Positions 1 to 11,263 of a DNA stretch of 64,000 bases are shown here, piece after piece (within the stretch, counting starts at the first letter, position 1; each line of letters begins with the position of its first letter). A model generated the notes under the pieces. It was not told where the DNA came from. It worked only from the letters and a program-made list of their open reading frames with translations, and ran no database searches. The translations under genes were made by a program, and so were the position numbers. Source of the DNA: Isoperla grammatica (taxonomy: Eukaryota; Arthropoda; Insecta; Plecoptera; Perlodidae); contig OX246746.1 in NCBI GenBank assembly GCA_945910005.1, positions 35,820,638 through 35,884,637 of the forward strand. Reading direction: 5' to 3'.

Positions 1-302
1 GTAGTGAATGTAGCTATTGTGCCAAGCTCAAGCCTAGGTGTACAGTATTAAAAATAGTTTAAACTCCACTAAATGTATGCAATCACCACAATGTCTCGTC
101 ACTTAAGTCGAAAATGAACAATCAAAAGCCTTGATAGCGAATTCATCCATTTACTCTACCTGTACAGTGTATTTAAATGTATGCATATAATTGTAAGATT
201 ATGTTAAAATAATCACATATACACACACACACAGAAAAAAATATCACAAAAATATCACATAAACATTATGCTAATGTGTGTATTTTTGTTTTCATGTGCC
301 AG
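1..302 (+). other. CADPS: CADPS intron (3' part)
   Basis: AT-rich intron sequence ending in the acceptor TTTTCATGTGCCAG at 289-302. A short (AC)n run lies at about 220-232. No exon or other structured feature is seen. The preceding CADPS exon is outside the window. Confidence 0.8.
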
Positions 303-472
303 AATCGAAAATTGATGCCAAAATTTGTACTCAAAGAAATGGAATCTCTATACATCGAGGAACTAAAATCATCAATAAATTTACTAATGGCAAATTTGGA
401 ATCTTTGCCAGTCTCAAAAGGTTCTATGGATTCCAAATATGGCCTTCAAAAATTGAAAAGATACAACCACAG
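303..472 (+). CDS. CADPS: CADPS exon 1 of window: region before the C2 domain
   Basis: Encodes residues 1-56 of the recoverable protein plus two bases of a split codon. The translation contains [20 protein letters not shown], then [14 protein letters not shown] and LQKLKR. These align closely with the segment of animal CAPS just N-terminal to its C2 domain. CAPS is a cytosolic protein that primes dense-core vesicles for Ca2+-triggered exocytosis. The acceptor is AG at 301-302 and the donor is CACAG/gtatgt, with GT at 473-474. The entry phase is 0, which fits an upstream exon ending at a codon border. The open frame reads upstream into a Met at 276, but that part is intronic: it lies before the acceptor and has no similarity to CAPS. 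Confidence 0.95.
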
Positions 473-996
473 GTATGTATTTGAAAGTGGACTAGGTGTG
501 ATGTCTAGAACGTGTGTCCCGTATGAGCCTACCCGACCTATCCATGCTGACAACTACCATACAAAATGGCAACTGTTGTTTGTTGTTGTGAATGCTATGT
601 GATTTCAATATCAATGGTATATGTCAATTTCTGTCAGTATAATTACTGCTATACATGTACGTGCACAAAGGCTGCTCTTTTCCTACATATATTTCTCATG
701 CCAGTAAGAAGAAACAATCGCATCACAAATTAGAACTGTTTCATTTCATCATGTTTCTGTGGCAAAATTATACATACTAACTTGACACGAGTTTCAATAG
801 AAGACTTAACTTTCCCAAGTATTGTTTAATATTAATTATATTTGCCCATACAAGGCAAACATGTAATTCATCCTTCGTTTCATCTCGCCACACTTAACAT
901 TGAAGGGTTTTACAGTGGTGCCAGGTAGCACAAGAAATCAGTATTGAGCAGTCTACAAGATATTGAAATAAAAAAAGTTTGCTGCTGCTTTAAGCG

Positions 997-1360
997 AAGG
1001 GTACCTCTTTGTCAAAAAAAGCAGGAAATTTCCATTTCTTAATTATATTTCAAGATTGCAACACAAAATCAAAAATCTGAGTCAACAGCACACTGTGTAT
1101 TGGCAAGCCCTACAGACTGAATGCAATATTATAACTACTAGTATAGCTATTTTGATTATTAAATCTATAATTAATAATAAAATTAATTAGAAACAAAAAC
1201 CGTACTGATTATAATGTGACACAATTTAGAGCATTCAGTATGTAGGGCTTACCAAACCAGTGTGCTGTAGATTCCGATTTTCGATTTCGAAGTCCATTCT
1301 TGAGATATAATTAAAAAAGGAAACTTTTGTGCGGCTTTTGACGTAGAGGTATCTTTCCCT
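997..1360. mobile_element. Fold-back MITE, family A copy 1
   Basis: The ends are imperfect inverted repeats: left GGTACCTCTTTGTCAAAA, right TTTTGACGTAGAGGTATC. The similarity continues inward through AAGCCCTACAGACTGAATGC and its complement near 1220-1250. The centre is AT-only. A second copy of the same family is at about 17476-17834. No coding capacity is seen. The ends are approximate because no clear target-site duplication was found. Confidence 0.65.
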
Positions 1361-4300
1361 GTTACAAGTAACCCATTATCTACTTTTTTTTATTTAAGTA
1401 TTTTGTTTTTGTTTTAATGACATTGTATGTATTTCCAATTTTTTCCATTATCAATCCAAATAATTGGGCATCTCCTACAAATATCCAAAACATATTTTGT
1501 AGTGTTTGAAAACTGCCTCTTCCACATAGAAATAGTATATCAATAACAAAATATTATGTTTGCCACGAAAACCGGCAATGCAATGTTACTGCGGCATATT
1601 CTGTACGGTACTGATAATTAATTGTATAGATTTTTGTCTTTTTATTTTGTCTTTTTTTATTGGTCATGCCTAATGGCATTAAATCCTGTACTGTGTCTTC
1701 ATGTAAATAAATAGATTAACAATATTTAATTGCATTTTTATGGTACTGGCCACTGGGTAGACCCCATATTGAAGCAAATTCATTACAGACTAGTTTTTGC
1801 TTGTTTTGAACATGAAATTACAGCATACTAGTAGGTGGCCCAACTGAATTTTAGTTTATAGAATATAAAATGGAGGGTCAGTTATTCATGTGATTCAATA
1901 GGATACCACAACCAAAAATGCTATACATTACAATTGATCACACAAGACAGTGATTGGCCAATGCCAACTAACTAAATCTTTTATACGTACAGTAGTTAAC
2001 AAGTCTTTTTTCAGCAGAACTATCCTTGGAATCGAGCTTGGTTATCATGTAGGTAGGGATTACCATTACCAGAGGACAAACGAACAAAGTAACTCCGTAC
2101 TACTCTAGCAATGAATCTTGATATTGATTAACCACCAAGGGCATAGTGCACTTATCTAAAAAATATACAAACTAATACTGTCTAAATAAAACATTACGAG
2201 AAAAAAATGTGATAAGGCATATTCTGCTTCTCGTTCAATACAAAGTAGTTTAACTGTCGGCATTCTCTGAATCCCTTCTGTACTCATCCTGTTCTAAATG
2301 CACGAGGCACGGCCGCACGAGGCACGTTTACCAGGACTTCCCTCGTCTTAAGGCCCAATCATCATAGTTTTGACATGTTACTCCACTTTTCAATTCGATT
2401 TTGTCATGTTTGTATCAAGTTAAAACCAACTTTATGTATTTCCTTCGCATCCTGGAATCGTTAATAGCCATTTCCTTACCTTATACAGTATAAAGAATAA
2501 CAAAATCCATTGCCATTTTATGTGAATTACTATATGAATATTGAAAATTGCTATGACCCAAATAGCCCCTGGTACTTCTATTGCAAGGCAAGCCGCATGC
2601 TAGTCTGTAGCTCACATGAGTTAGTTGAAGGGTGTTGTATGGATTGACATTTCGTGCACCAACGATAGCACTTCTTACACTACACTGGAAGCGCTACAGA
2701 AAACAATGAAATATCAGCTGTCGAATTGACCTGTGGCAGAACTCCACACCCAAAACTACAATTGTTGCCCCCACAACCAGGACAACTTAGGGGTGTACGT
2801 ATTACAGTACTCACTACATAAAGTATTGTTTCTACAGTTAGGTTTACATGAACAATTTTCAAGGTTAGGTCACTGTGTTGATGCGTGACAGTGTGTGATA
2901 GCCAGAAGTGCAAAGATGTATGTACAGTACTTAGTTTAAATGTACAGTGTTTGTTACACAATAATCAATACTTTCTTCATTTACTTATTCCTACTTCAAT
3001 GATACTATTAAAAGAATATGTATTGGTTTACAATTTTGTAAAAAGAAGGAAAACCAAGGTTTTTCTTCAGTGGTAACATAGGCAGTGTTAGTCAGTATAT
3101 GTGATAACTTTTAGATCAGTATTTTATGCATTCCTGAACTATTTCAACTCTAAATGAAAGCCAATACTTCATAAAACGCATACAATCAGGTTAGGAAGTT
3201 GACGCGAGGCTAAAGCATGGGTATTCGCATGGCGTTGGAGTTTTGTTGTAAACAGACTCTCGTAGTGTCGATAATGGTTTATTAAGTTGATATGCATCAT
3301 ACTAGACATAGTGCGATAGTTGAAATGTGAGACTTTAAGAATACAATATCCATTAAGAAAAGGAAGACATACACAGTACATATTATGACACTAACAAGAA
3401 AACGGTTCAGCTTCTGAATCACATATTACACCAGTGACTTTATTTATTGGCTGTCAATCAGAGAAATGGAAATCCATGCCATTCATGTTTACATCTGTTT
3501 TCACAAACGGCATCTCTAGTCGACCGTTGATTATCGGTAACTATTTACGCACCGTTTTATTCACGGTCGGAAACGACCTCCACGGGTTATGCTGCTTGAT
3601 ATTCCTTCCCGTCCTGTTGTCTTAACGGGTCGTACGACTACGTGTACAGCCTTGATGGATTTCAAAGTTTCACTGGTTGCAATTATGAATGTAATCTGGA
3701 ATAATTTACCAGATGTTTTAGCGACTTCTCTCTGCAGGAGGGTAGATTTGTATCGTGTGTCGTAGTTGGACGCCGGCATAGTTGGTGTGTGAAAATGTGT
3801 GTATACATTATAAAGGCAGTTGCACTTGCATCCATGTAGCTAGTGTTTGCGAATGCTTTTACACCTGGTTTTGTTTCGTTGGTTTGCCCACTCTGCTGTT
3901 GTTTTTATTTGACGCATGTACTTTGTGTGGCCGTGACATGCAACAAGAGATGTTGGGGATCAGTGTGCTCGTTGCCCATCTGACTCAGTTGACGTTGATC
4001 ACTTTGGTGTCTTTGCAGTCAGCGGCAGATCATAATTAACATACGAGGGTGGAAAGTCATGTGGGCGTAAGTGACACTTCTTCAAAATTGATATGTGGGT
4101 TGTATTTTATTTCATATTTACATGCTTAGGTGCTATATTGTTAAATTGCAAGTTATTTTTATTTTCCTTAATAGAAAAAGTGCAAGTTTGTCATAATAAA
4201 ATAGCTAGAAGTTAGATGTTGTTACATCATGTACTTAATAACTTGAAACTAATTGAGTTTTGAACATTGTTATTCACTTTCATCTACATTCTGAGCCACA

Positions 4301-4647
4301 AAAATCATTTTAAGACTTTTCATTATTCCAATCTACACATTTTAAAAACATTTAATCAAGTTAAAATACCCTGCATTAAATACCTGCTAAAAACACATGC
4401 TTCACAGCACGAACAAATGCTTGGTTGTTTGAACCAGTTATGGTATGTTGCTTCCCCTTATGGCTCTCAACCCTCGCTGGCAATCCCTTGTGGAATGTCA
4501 CTGGTTCTAAATTCTAAATTGTCTCGAAAATAAAATAACACGCATAAAATAATAAGCTAACCGAAAAGAAACGGCTTGTACTTTTAGTTTGTTTTTTTGA
4601 TTTGTTGACTAATAATGTGATGCTCTTTCTTCTTTTGCTGTCCGTAG

Positions 4648-4675
4648 TCGCAGGAGAAGCTCTGTCTTAAGGCAG
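4648..4675 (+). CDS. CADPS: Candidate CADPS microexon (28 nt, possibly alternative)
   Basis: A strong pyrimidine tract (TGCTCTTTCTTCTTTTGCTG) precedes the acceptor TCCGTAG, and the donor is GGCAG/gtagaa. If joined after exon 1 (two bases left over), the 28 nt read SRRRSSVLRQ and end in phase 0. The next exon then has to be entered at its second AG (start 5093, GSLAKLEG) rather than at 5086. Without the microexon, exon 1 joins 5086 and reads RSQGSLAK. Both routes are open. The encoded RRRSS is a basophilic-kinase-like site. This is inferred from splice signals and phase only; I know of no homologous peptide. Confidence 0.4.
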
Positions 4676-5085
4676 GTAGAATGTTGTTATTGTTTTCATC
4701 TGTTGTTGTCACGCTATAACTGCAGCTTTACCACATTTGCTTCATATTTGTGTTTTGCATTATTCACTAATTTGATTATTTTTACTTTATTATAATTTTT
4801 ATTCAGTATTATATATGTATTATTATAATTTAAACATTATTATTGTTACAGTTACAATTATTATTGTTACTTGTATTATTTATTGTTGTTACAATATTAC
4901 ACTTATTAATTATTTTTCACAATTATTTTTGTTTATGCCCGTACAAAGTATTAGCCTTCAAGCAGAGGTTTTTGGATGTATTTGATTTGATTAACTTGTT
5001 ATGTCATGTTGTGTTTGTGTGAGTTTTGAGTAGCCGTACTTGTGTGCGTGTGTGACGGGATGTGATGTCCATATGTGTCCAACAG

Positions 5086-5179
5086 ATCGCAGGGGTCCCT
5101 CGCTAAACTAGAGGGAGATTCTGCTGACAGCGACACGCAGCTGACCAAACTAGATGTGGTGCTCACGTTTCAGCTTGAG
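5086..5179 (+). CDS. CADPS: CADPS exon 2: linker to start of C2 domain
   Basis: Residues 57-88. The first base completes the Arg codon left by exon 1; then comes SQGSLAKLEGD, an acidic linker, and LTKLDVVLTFQLE, which matches the first strand of the CAPS C2 domain (vertebrate form SKSDVVLSFSLE). The acceptor is AACAG at 5081-5085. A second AG seven bases on (5091-5092) would be used if the 28-nt microexon is included. The donor is CTTGAG/gtaact with GT at 5180-5181, and the exit phase is 0. A 35-bp minisatellite begins only about 10-50 bp after the donor. Confidence 0.92.
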
Positions 5180-5189
5180 GTAACTATGG

Positions 5190-6110
5190 GCTGCCCTGAC
5201 AAACACATTCCTTCCTATAGAGCACAGGTCCCTGTGAGAACACATGCTCCTGTGACAAACACGTCCTTGTGAGAACACATGCTCCTGTGACAAACATGTC
5301 CCTGTGAGAACACATGCTCCTGTGACAAACACGTCCTTGTGAGAACACGTGCTCCTGTGACAAACACGTCCCTGTGAGAACACATGCTCCTGTGAGAAAC
5401 ACGTCCCTGTGAGAACACATGCTCCTGTGACAAACACGTCCTTGTGAGAACACATGCTCCTGTGACAAACACGTCCCTGTGAGAACACATGCTCCTGTGA
5501 CAAACACGTCCCTGTGAGAACACATGCTCCTGTCAGAAACGTGCTCCTGTGACAAACACGTCCCTGTGAGAACACATGCTCCTGTGACAAACACGTCCCT
5601 GTGAGAACACATGCTCCTGTGACAAACACGTCCCTGTGAGAACACATGCTCCTGTGAGAAACACGTCCCTGTGAGAACACATGCTCCTGTGACAAACACG
5701 TCCCTGTGAGAACACATGCTCCTGTGACAAACACGTCCCTGTGAGAACACATGCTCCTGTGACAAACACGTCCCTGTGAGAACACATGCTCCTGTGACAA
5801 ACACGTCCCTGTGAGAACACATGCTCCTGTGACAAACACGTCCCTGTGAGAACACATGCTCCTGTGACAAACACGTCCCTGTGAGAACACATGCTCCTGT
5901 GACAAACACGTCCCTGTGAGAACACATGCTCCTGTGACAAACACGTCCTTGTGAGAACACATGCTCCTGTGACAAACACGTCCCTGTGAGAACACATGCT
6001 CCTGTGACAAACACGTCCCTGTGAGAACACATGCTCCTGTGAGAAACATGCTCCTGTCAGAAACGTGCTCCTGTGACAAATTCGTCCTTGTGAGAACACA
6101 TGAAACACGT
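5190..6110. repeat. Minisatellite, 35-bp unit (about 25 copies)
   Basis: The unit is built from two related halves: GCTCCTGTGACAAACAC (17) and GTCCCTGTGAGAACACAT (18). Copies are nearly identical, with C/T and C/G variants (GTCCTTG, GAGAAAC) and a few half-unit changes near 5530 and 6040-6070. The period is not a multiple of three and no stop codon falls in any minus-strand frame, so very long frames appear on that strand. They are a by-product of the repeat. The array starts almost at the exon 2 donor. Confidence 0.95.
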
Positions 6111-7110
6111 TCCTACCACAACAAATATACCCGTGACAAACATGTCTCTGTGACAACACATGTAGGGCCTACCTGTAAACTAACACGTTTCTGTGACAAC
6201 ACATGTAGGGCCTGCCTGTAAGCTAACACATTTCTGTGACAACACATGTAGGGCCTACCTGTAAACTAACACGTTTCTGTGACAACACATGTAGGGCCTA
6301 CCTGTAAACTAACACGTTTCTGTGACAACACATGTAGGGCCTACCTGTAAGCTAACACGTTTCTGTGACAACACATGTAGGGCCTACCTGTAAGCTAACA
6401 CGTTTCTGTGACAACACATGTAGGGCCTACCTGTAAACTAACACGTTTCTGTGACAACACATGTAGGGCCTACCTGTAAACTAACACGTTTCTGTGACAA
6501 CACATGTAGGGCCTACCTGTAAACTAACACGTTTCTGTGACAACACATGTAGGGCCTACCTGAAAACTGACACATTTCTGTGACAACACATGTAGGGCCT
6601 ACCTGTAAACTAACACGTTTCTGTGACAACACATGTAGGGCCTAGGCCTACCTGTAAACTAACACGTTTCTGTGACAACACATGTAGGGCCTACCTGTAA
6701 ACTAACACGTTTCTGTGACAACACATGTAGGGCCTACCTGTAAACTAACACGTTTCTGTGACAACACATGTAGGGCCTACCTGTAAACTAACACGTTTCT
6801 GTGACAACACATGTAGGGCCTACCTGTAAACTAACACGTTTCTGTGACAACACATGTAGGGCCTACCTGTAAACTAACACGTTTCTGTGACAACACATGT
6901 AGGGCCTACCTGTAAACTAACACGTTTCTGTGACAACACATGTAGGGCCTGCCTGTAAACTAACACGTTTCTGTGACAACACATGTAGGGCCTACCTGTA
7001 AACTAACACGTTTCTGTGACAACACATGTAGGGCCTGCCTGTAAACTAACACGTTTCTGTGACAACACATGTAGGGCCAACCTGTAAACTAACACGTTTC
7101 TGTGACAACA
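6111..7110. repeat. Minisatellite, 43-bp unit (about 22 copies)
   Basis: The unit core is CTAACACGTTTCTGTGACAA followed by CACATGTAGGGCCTACCTGTAAA. The spacing was checked at 43 bp (for example 6241 to 6284). The CTGTGACAACACATG segment is shared with the neighbouring 35-bp unit, so the arrays are probably related. One copy near 6637-6655 has a 6-bp insertion that duplicates GGCCTA. Confidence 0.95.
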
Positions 7111-7119
7111 AATTCCCCA

Positions 7120-9112
7120 GGTGTTATTTCCAACACAACTTATCAATGCTTACCAATTGGCTCCATCTTCTAGAATCACCCTATCTAGCTTACAGCATAG
7201 TATCTCCAACTCAACCATCCTAGGCTAACCAATTGGCTCCATATTCTAGAATCACCCTATCTAGCTTTCAGCATAGTATCTCCAACTCAACCATCCTAGG
7301 CTAACCAATTGGCTCCATCTTCTAGAATCACCCTATCTAGCTTACAGCATAGTATCTCCAACTCAACCATCCTAGGCTAACCAATTGGCTCCATCTTCTA
7401 GAATCACCCTATCTAGCTTTCAGCATAGTATCTCCAACTCAACCATCCTAGGCTAACCAATTGGCTCCATCTTCTAGAATCACCCTATCTAGCTTTCAGC
7501 ATAGTATCTCCAACTCAACCATCCTAGGCTAACCAATTGGCTCCATCTTCTAGAATCACCCTATCTAGCTTTCAGCATAGTATCTCCAACTCAACCATCC
7601 TACGCTAACCAATTGGCTTCATCTTCTAGAATCACCCTATCTAGCTTTCAGCATAGTATCTTTAACTCAACCATCCTAGACTAACCAATTGGCTCCATAT
7701 TCTAGAATCACCCTATCTAGCTTTCAGCATAGTATCTTTAACTCAACCATCCTAGACTAACCAATTGGCTCCATATTCTAGAATCACCCTATCTAGCTTT
7801 CAGCATAGTATCTTTAACTCAACCATCCTAGACTAACCAATTGGCTCCATCTTCTAGAATCACCCTATCTAGCTTTCAGCATAGTATCTCCAACTCAACC
7901 ATCCTAGGCTAACCAATTGGCTCCATCTTCTAGAATCACCCTATCTAGCTTTCAGCATAGTATCTCCAACTCAACCATCCTAGGCTAACCAATTGGCTCC
8001 ATCTTCTAGAATCACCCTATCTAGCTTTCAGCATAGTATCTCCAACTCAACCATCCTACGCTAACCAATTGGCTTCATCTTCTAGAATCACCCTATCTAG
8101 CTTTCAGCATAGTATCTTTAACTCAACCATCCTAGACTAACCAATTGGCTCCATCTTCTAGAATCACCCTATCTAGCTTTCAGCATAGTATCTCCAACTC
8201 AACCATCCTAGACTAACCAATTGGCTTCATATTCTAGAATCACCCTATCTAGCTTTCAGCATAGTATCTTTAACTCAACCATCCTAGACTAACCAATTGG
8301 CTCCATATTCTAGAATCATTCTATCTAGCTTTCAGCATAGTATCTCCAACTCAACCATCCTAGACTAACCAATTGGCTCCATCTTCTAGAATCACCCTAT
8401 CTAGCTTTCAGCATAGTATCTCCAACTCAACCATCCTAGGCTAACCAATTGGCTCCATATTCTAGAATCATTCTATCTAGCTTTCAGCATAGTATCTCCA
8501 ACTCAACCATCCTAGACTAACCAATTGGCTTCATATTCTAGAATCACCCTATCTAGCTTTCAGCATAGTATCTTTAACTCAACCATCCTAGACTAACCAA
8601 TTGGCTCCATATTCTAGAATCACCCTATCTAGCTTTCAGCATAGTATCTTTAACTCAACCATCCTAGACTAACCAATTGGCTCCATCTTCTAGAATCACC
8701 CTATCTAGCTTTCAGCATAAGATCTCCAACTCAACCATCCTAGGCTAACCAATTGGCTCCATATTCTAGAATCATTCTATCTAGCTTTCAGCATAGTATC
8801 TCCAACTCAACCATCCTAGGCTAACCAATTGGCTCCATCTTCTAGAATCACCCTATCTAGCTTTCAGCATAGTATCTTTAACTCAACCATCCTAGACTAA
8901 CCAATTGGCTCCATCTTCTAGAATCACCCTATCTAGCTTTCAGCATAAGATCTCCAACTCAACCATCCTAGGCTAACCAATTGGCTCCATATTCTAGAAT
9001 CACCCTATCTAGCTTTCAGCATAGTATCTCCAACTCAACCATCCTAGGCTAACCAATTTGCTCCATCTTCTAGAATCACCCTATCTAGCTTTCAGCATAG
9101 TATCTCCAACTC
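7120..9112. repeat. Minisatellite, 76-bp unit (about 26 copies) with higher-order structure
   Basis: The unit contains AACCAATTGGCTCCATCTTC, TAGAATCACCCTATCTAGCT and TTCAGCATAGTATCTCCAAC, followed by TCAACCATCCTAGGCT. The spacing was checked at 76 bp (7221 to 7297). Diagnostic variants recur in blocks: TCCAAC/TTTAAC, CATCTTC/CATATTC, CACCC/CATTC and TAGGCT/TAGACT/TACGCT. The rare TACGCT variant occurs at 7601 and again at 8057, exactly six units (456 bp) apart, in similar surroundings. Confidence 0.95.
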
Positions 9113-9725
9113 TTCAGTGAAGTACCACCTAATTTTTGATAGTACATTTGCTTGTAAGTCACCAGTGCAGATGTGCCCTATTCTAATAACAAAAACTACA
9201 TTCAATACATAAGACACAAACTAAAAATTCACTCCTTTAAACCTAAAAATAAAACTAGGTTTAAATAAGCTGTGCTCAAAATAAGGAATTTTATACAATT
9301 CTATCTAACGGGTAAAGTGGCAGCCTGGTAAAGAAATGAGTACATAGTTTGTTAAAGTATTATTTAAATTTAAATGATTTTATTTCGCAACTAAAAGAAG
9401 AAAACCACGGTTCACAAGTGCAATAAAATTAATTACGCAAGGACAAGCTCAATTCCATACAAAAACAAATACTGGTGATAAAAGTATAGGTTTACACCTA
9501 AAGATATTTTCATACAATCATAGTGTGTTGCACAGTAAGAACATAAAATAAAAATGAATTTGTAAACAAATATTTCGGACGGAGGTGGTAATATTATTGA
9601 CGTACGTAAGAGTGTCATGAATAGGAGAAACGTTCAGGTTATTACTTAATAGTTCTGTTAACTGCAGATTTCCACACATCAAGTTTCATATGATGGTATG
9701 AAGAATGTCCAGGTCAGTGTATTAT

Positions 9726-10714
9726 ACGAGTGGGATAACTAATCGGTTAGCCGATTAACCCATTGAGCCATGAGTAGTTTTCTGGTTTTTGTGCCCCTAG
9801 GCTACAGTTAAACATGGAAATTCAGCATTTATTTCACAATCGCAGTTCTTTAGTCATGTAAAGTGTATACTACAACCACATGAGTCTTGTAAAGCTTACA
9901 ACTAGGCATACTGCTATTGTACAGTGTTTACTTGCAGTGTAGGCCTACTGCTATCCATTCTCACAGCTGTAATCAACATCACTTTGGCCTAAAACACTTT
10001 CATCACTTTCTGATAAAACACTTTTAGGTTCCGCATCACTAAAATCACTTACTTCACCTCCTGACTCACTATATAATAATAACTTGCATACAATGTATTT
10101 CTTACAACTTGGAAGTTAGCCATATTCACAAAAATGTAAACAAACCTAACAAACAGCTGAGAAGCCTATTTTTTCTCAATGCACTGCCATCTGTATTCGT
10201 CTGTGAAATGGCCGTGTTCGAGAAATTGTTCAAAAAAAAATCATAATTATATCGGCAAAGAAGTCTGCTGTAATATAGTGCTGCTACCCATGTGAAATTG
10301 TTTGTACTACGTTTACCCGCGCGCATTTATAAATACGTACGGAACCGTTCCGTATGTCAGAATTTGGGCCAGTCTACGGCGCTACGGAACGGTTCCGTAT
10401 ATCTGGCGCAGTGGGTTAACCGCCCATGGCTGGAAAACTGGTTAAAGGTTTTTCTCGCTCTGTTAACCGTGAGCTCAACAATGGCCCGCAAATACAACAC
10501 AAAAGTGAAAAAACTAATGTTTTTCTAATGTACTGTAGCTGGCATGCCCATGCGTGCCTAACATTTAATAGGATTAAAGAAATTAATTTAATTTTTTCGA
10601 TGCATATTTTATGATATTTATACGATTTTTTAAAGGATTTTGGTTAGTCGGTTAACCACGGTTAATATCGCCGATTAACCAATTAAGTAATAAACCGACT
10701 TATCCCACCCCTAG
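9726..10714. mobile_element. Non-autonomous hAT-like element
   Basis: The ends are imperfect inverted repeats (left ACGAGTGGGATAACT; right, read inward, CTAGGGGTGGGATAAGT), and CGGTTA/TAACCG motifs recur near both ends. It is flanked by an imperfect 8-bp duplication, TGTATTAT at 9718-9725 and CGTATTAT at 10715-10722. Inside, ACGGAACGGTTCCGTAT-type palindromes occur twice near 10340-10400. No transposase coding is seen. The 8-bp duplication and TAGGGGTGGGA terminus suggest hAT. Confidence 0.65.
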
Positions 10715-11141
10715 CGTATTATGGAACTAAAGTATTGTAGGTTGATTGAACTAAGTTAATGGGAGAAAACTTGCAGAGATCAATGCGAGGACGTGCCAAT
10801 GACGACCATTTTATGATTTTGTATGCATCTTGTGAGTATATTAGAAATTTGATATTGAGAAAATTCAAGCAATTTCGAGTCACACTTGATCCACTTAAAA
10901 TATATAAATATATAAATATATATTTTTAAATTAACCATAAATTGCTTTGTAAAGTGCAACATTTATTTTGGACGAGAGTTTTTTGAAAGTGGAATCGACA
11001 TAAGGGAAAAGTTTTGAGTTGATAAATCAAATGACATGTTTTAAAAGACCAACACCGTGTTTAGGCTGCTTTGAATGAGCTGGAGCACGAAACATGAGGA
11101 GTGAGGACCAACTCATCAGTACCCATTGTCTCTGCCAACAG

Positions 11142-11263
11142 GTTGTTGTTATGGAAGTCAAGGGATTAAAGTCCTTGGCACCCAATCGAATAGTTTACTG
11201 TACTATGGAAGTGGAAGGAGGAGAGAAACTACAGACAGATCAAGCAGAGGCTTCTAAACCCAT
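11142..11263 (+). CDS. CADPS: CADPS exon 3: C2 domain, first half
   Basis: Residues 89-128 plus two bases. It reads [20 protein letters not shown], then [20 protein letters not shown], nearly identical to the vertebrate CAPS C2 segment. The C2 domain of CAPS is known to lack most of the Ca2+-coordinating aspartates of synaptotagmin-type C2 domains, and none stands out here. The acceptor is CCAACAG at 11135-11141. The donor is CCCAT/gtaaga, and the leftover AT is completed by G from exon 4 to give Met where vertebrates have Thr. Entry phase is 0. Confidence 0.95.

Larger units (their letters stand above)
473..5085 (+). other. CADPS: CADPS intron between window exons 1 and 2
   Basis: About 4.6 kb of AT-rich intron. 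It holds a fold-back MITE (about 997-1360), a candidate microexon (4648-4675) and a low-complexity TTATTATTGTTAC-type stretch at about 4735-4935. I see nothing else supportable between about 1360 and 4600. Several open frames of 60-93 codons there have no recognisable protein content. Confidence 0.75.
5180..11141 (+). other. CADPS: CADPS intron between window exons 2 and 3
   Basis: A 6-kb intron dominated by three adjoining minisatellites (about 5190-9112) and a hAT-like element (9726-10714). The gap at 9113-9725 and the stretch from 10724 to the acceptor are AT-rich and show no recognisable feature. Confidence 0.85.

Noticed and set aside
3782..4039. 85-codon Cys-rich frame resembling a small secreted protein
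   Set aside because: No signal-peptide layout or conserved cysteine spacing, located inside an intron and no promoter or splice evidence.
5150..6159. Minus-strand open frames of 102-309 codons rich in FVTGACVLTGTCLSQEHV
   Set aside because: They follow the 35-bp minisatellite, whose unit happens to lack stops in every minus-strand frame; the same peptide appears in three frames, so it is a repeat artefact.
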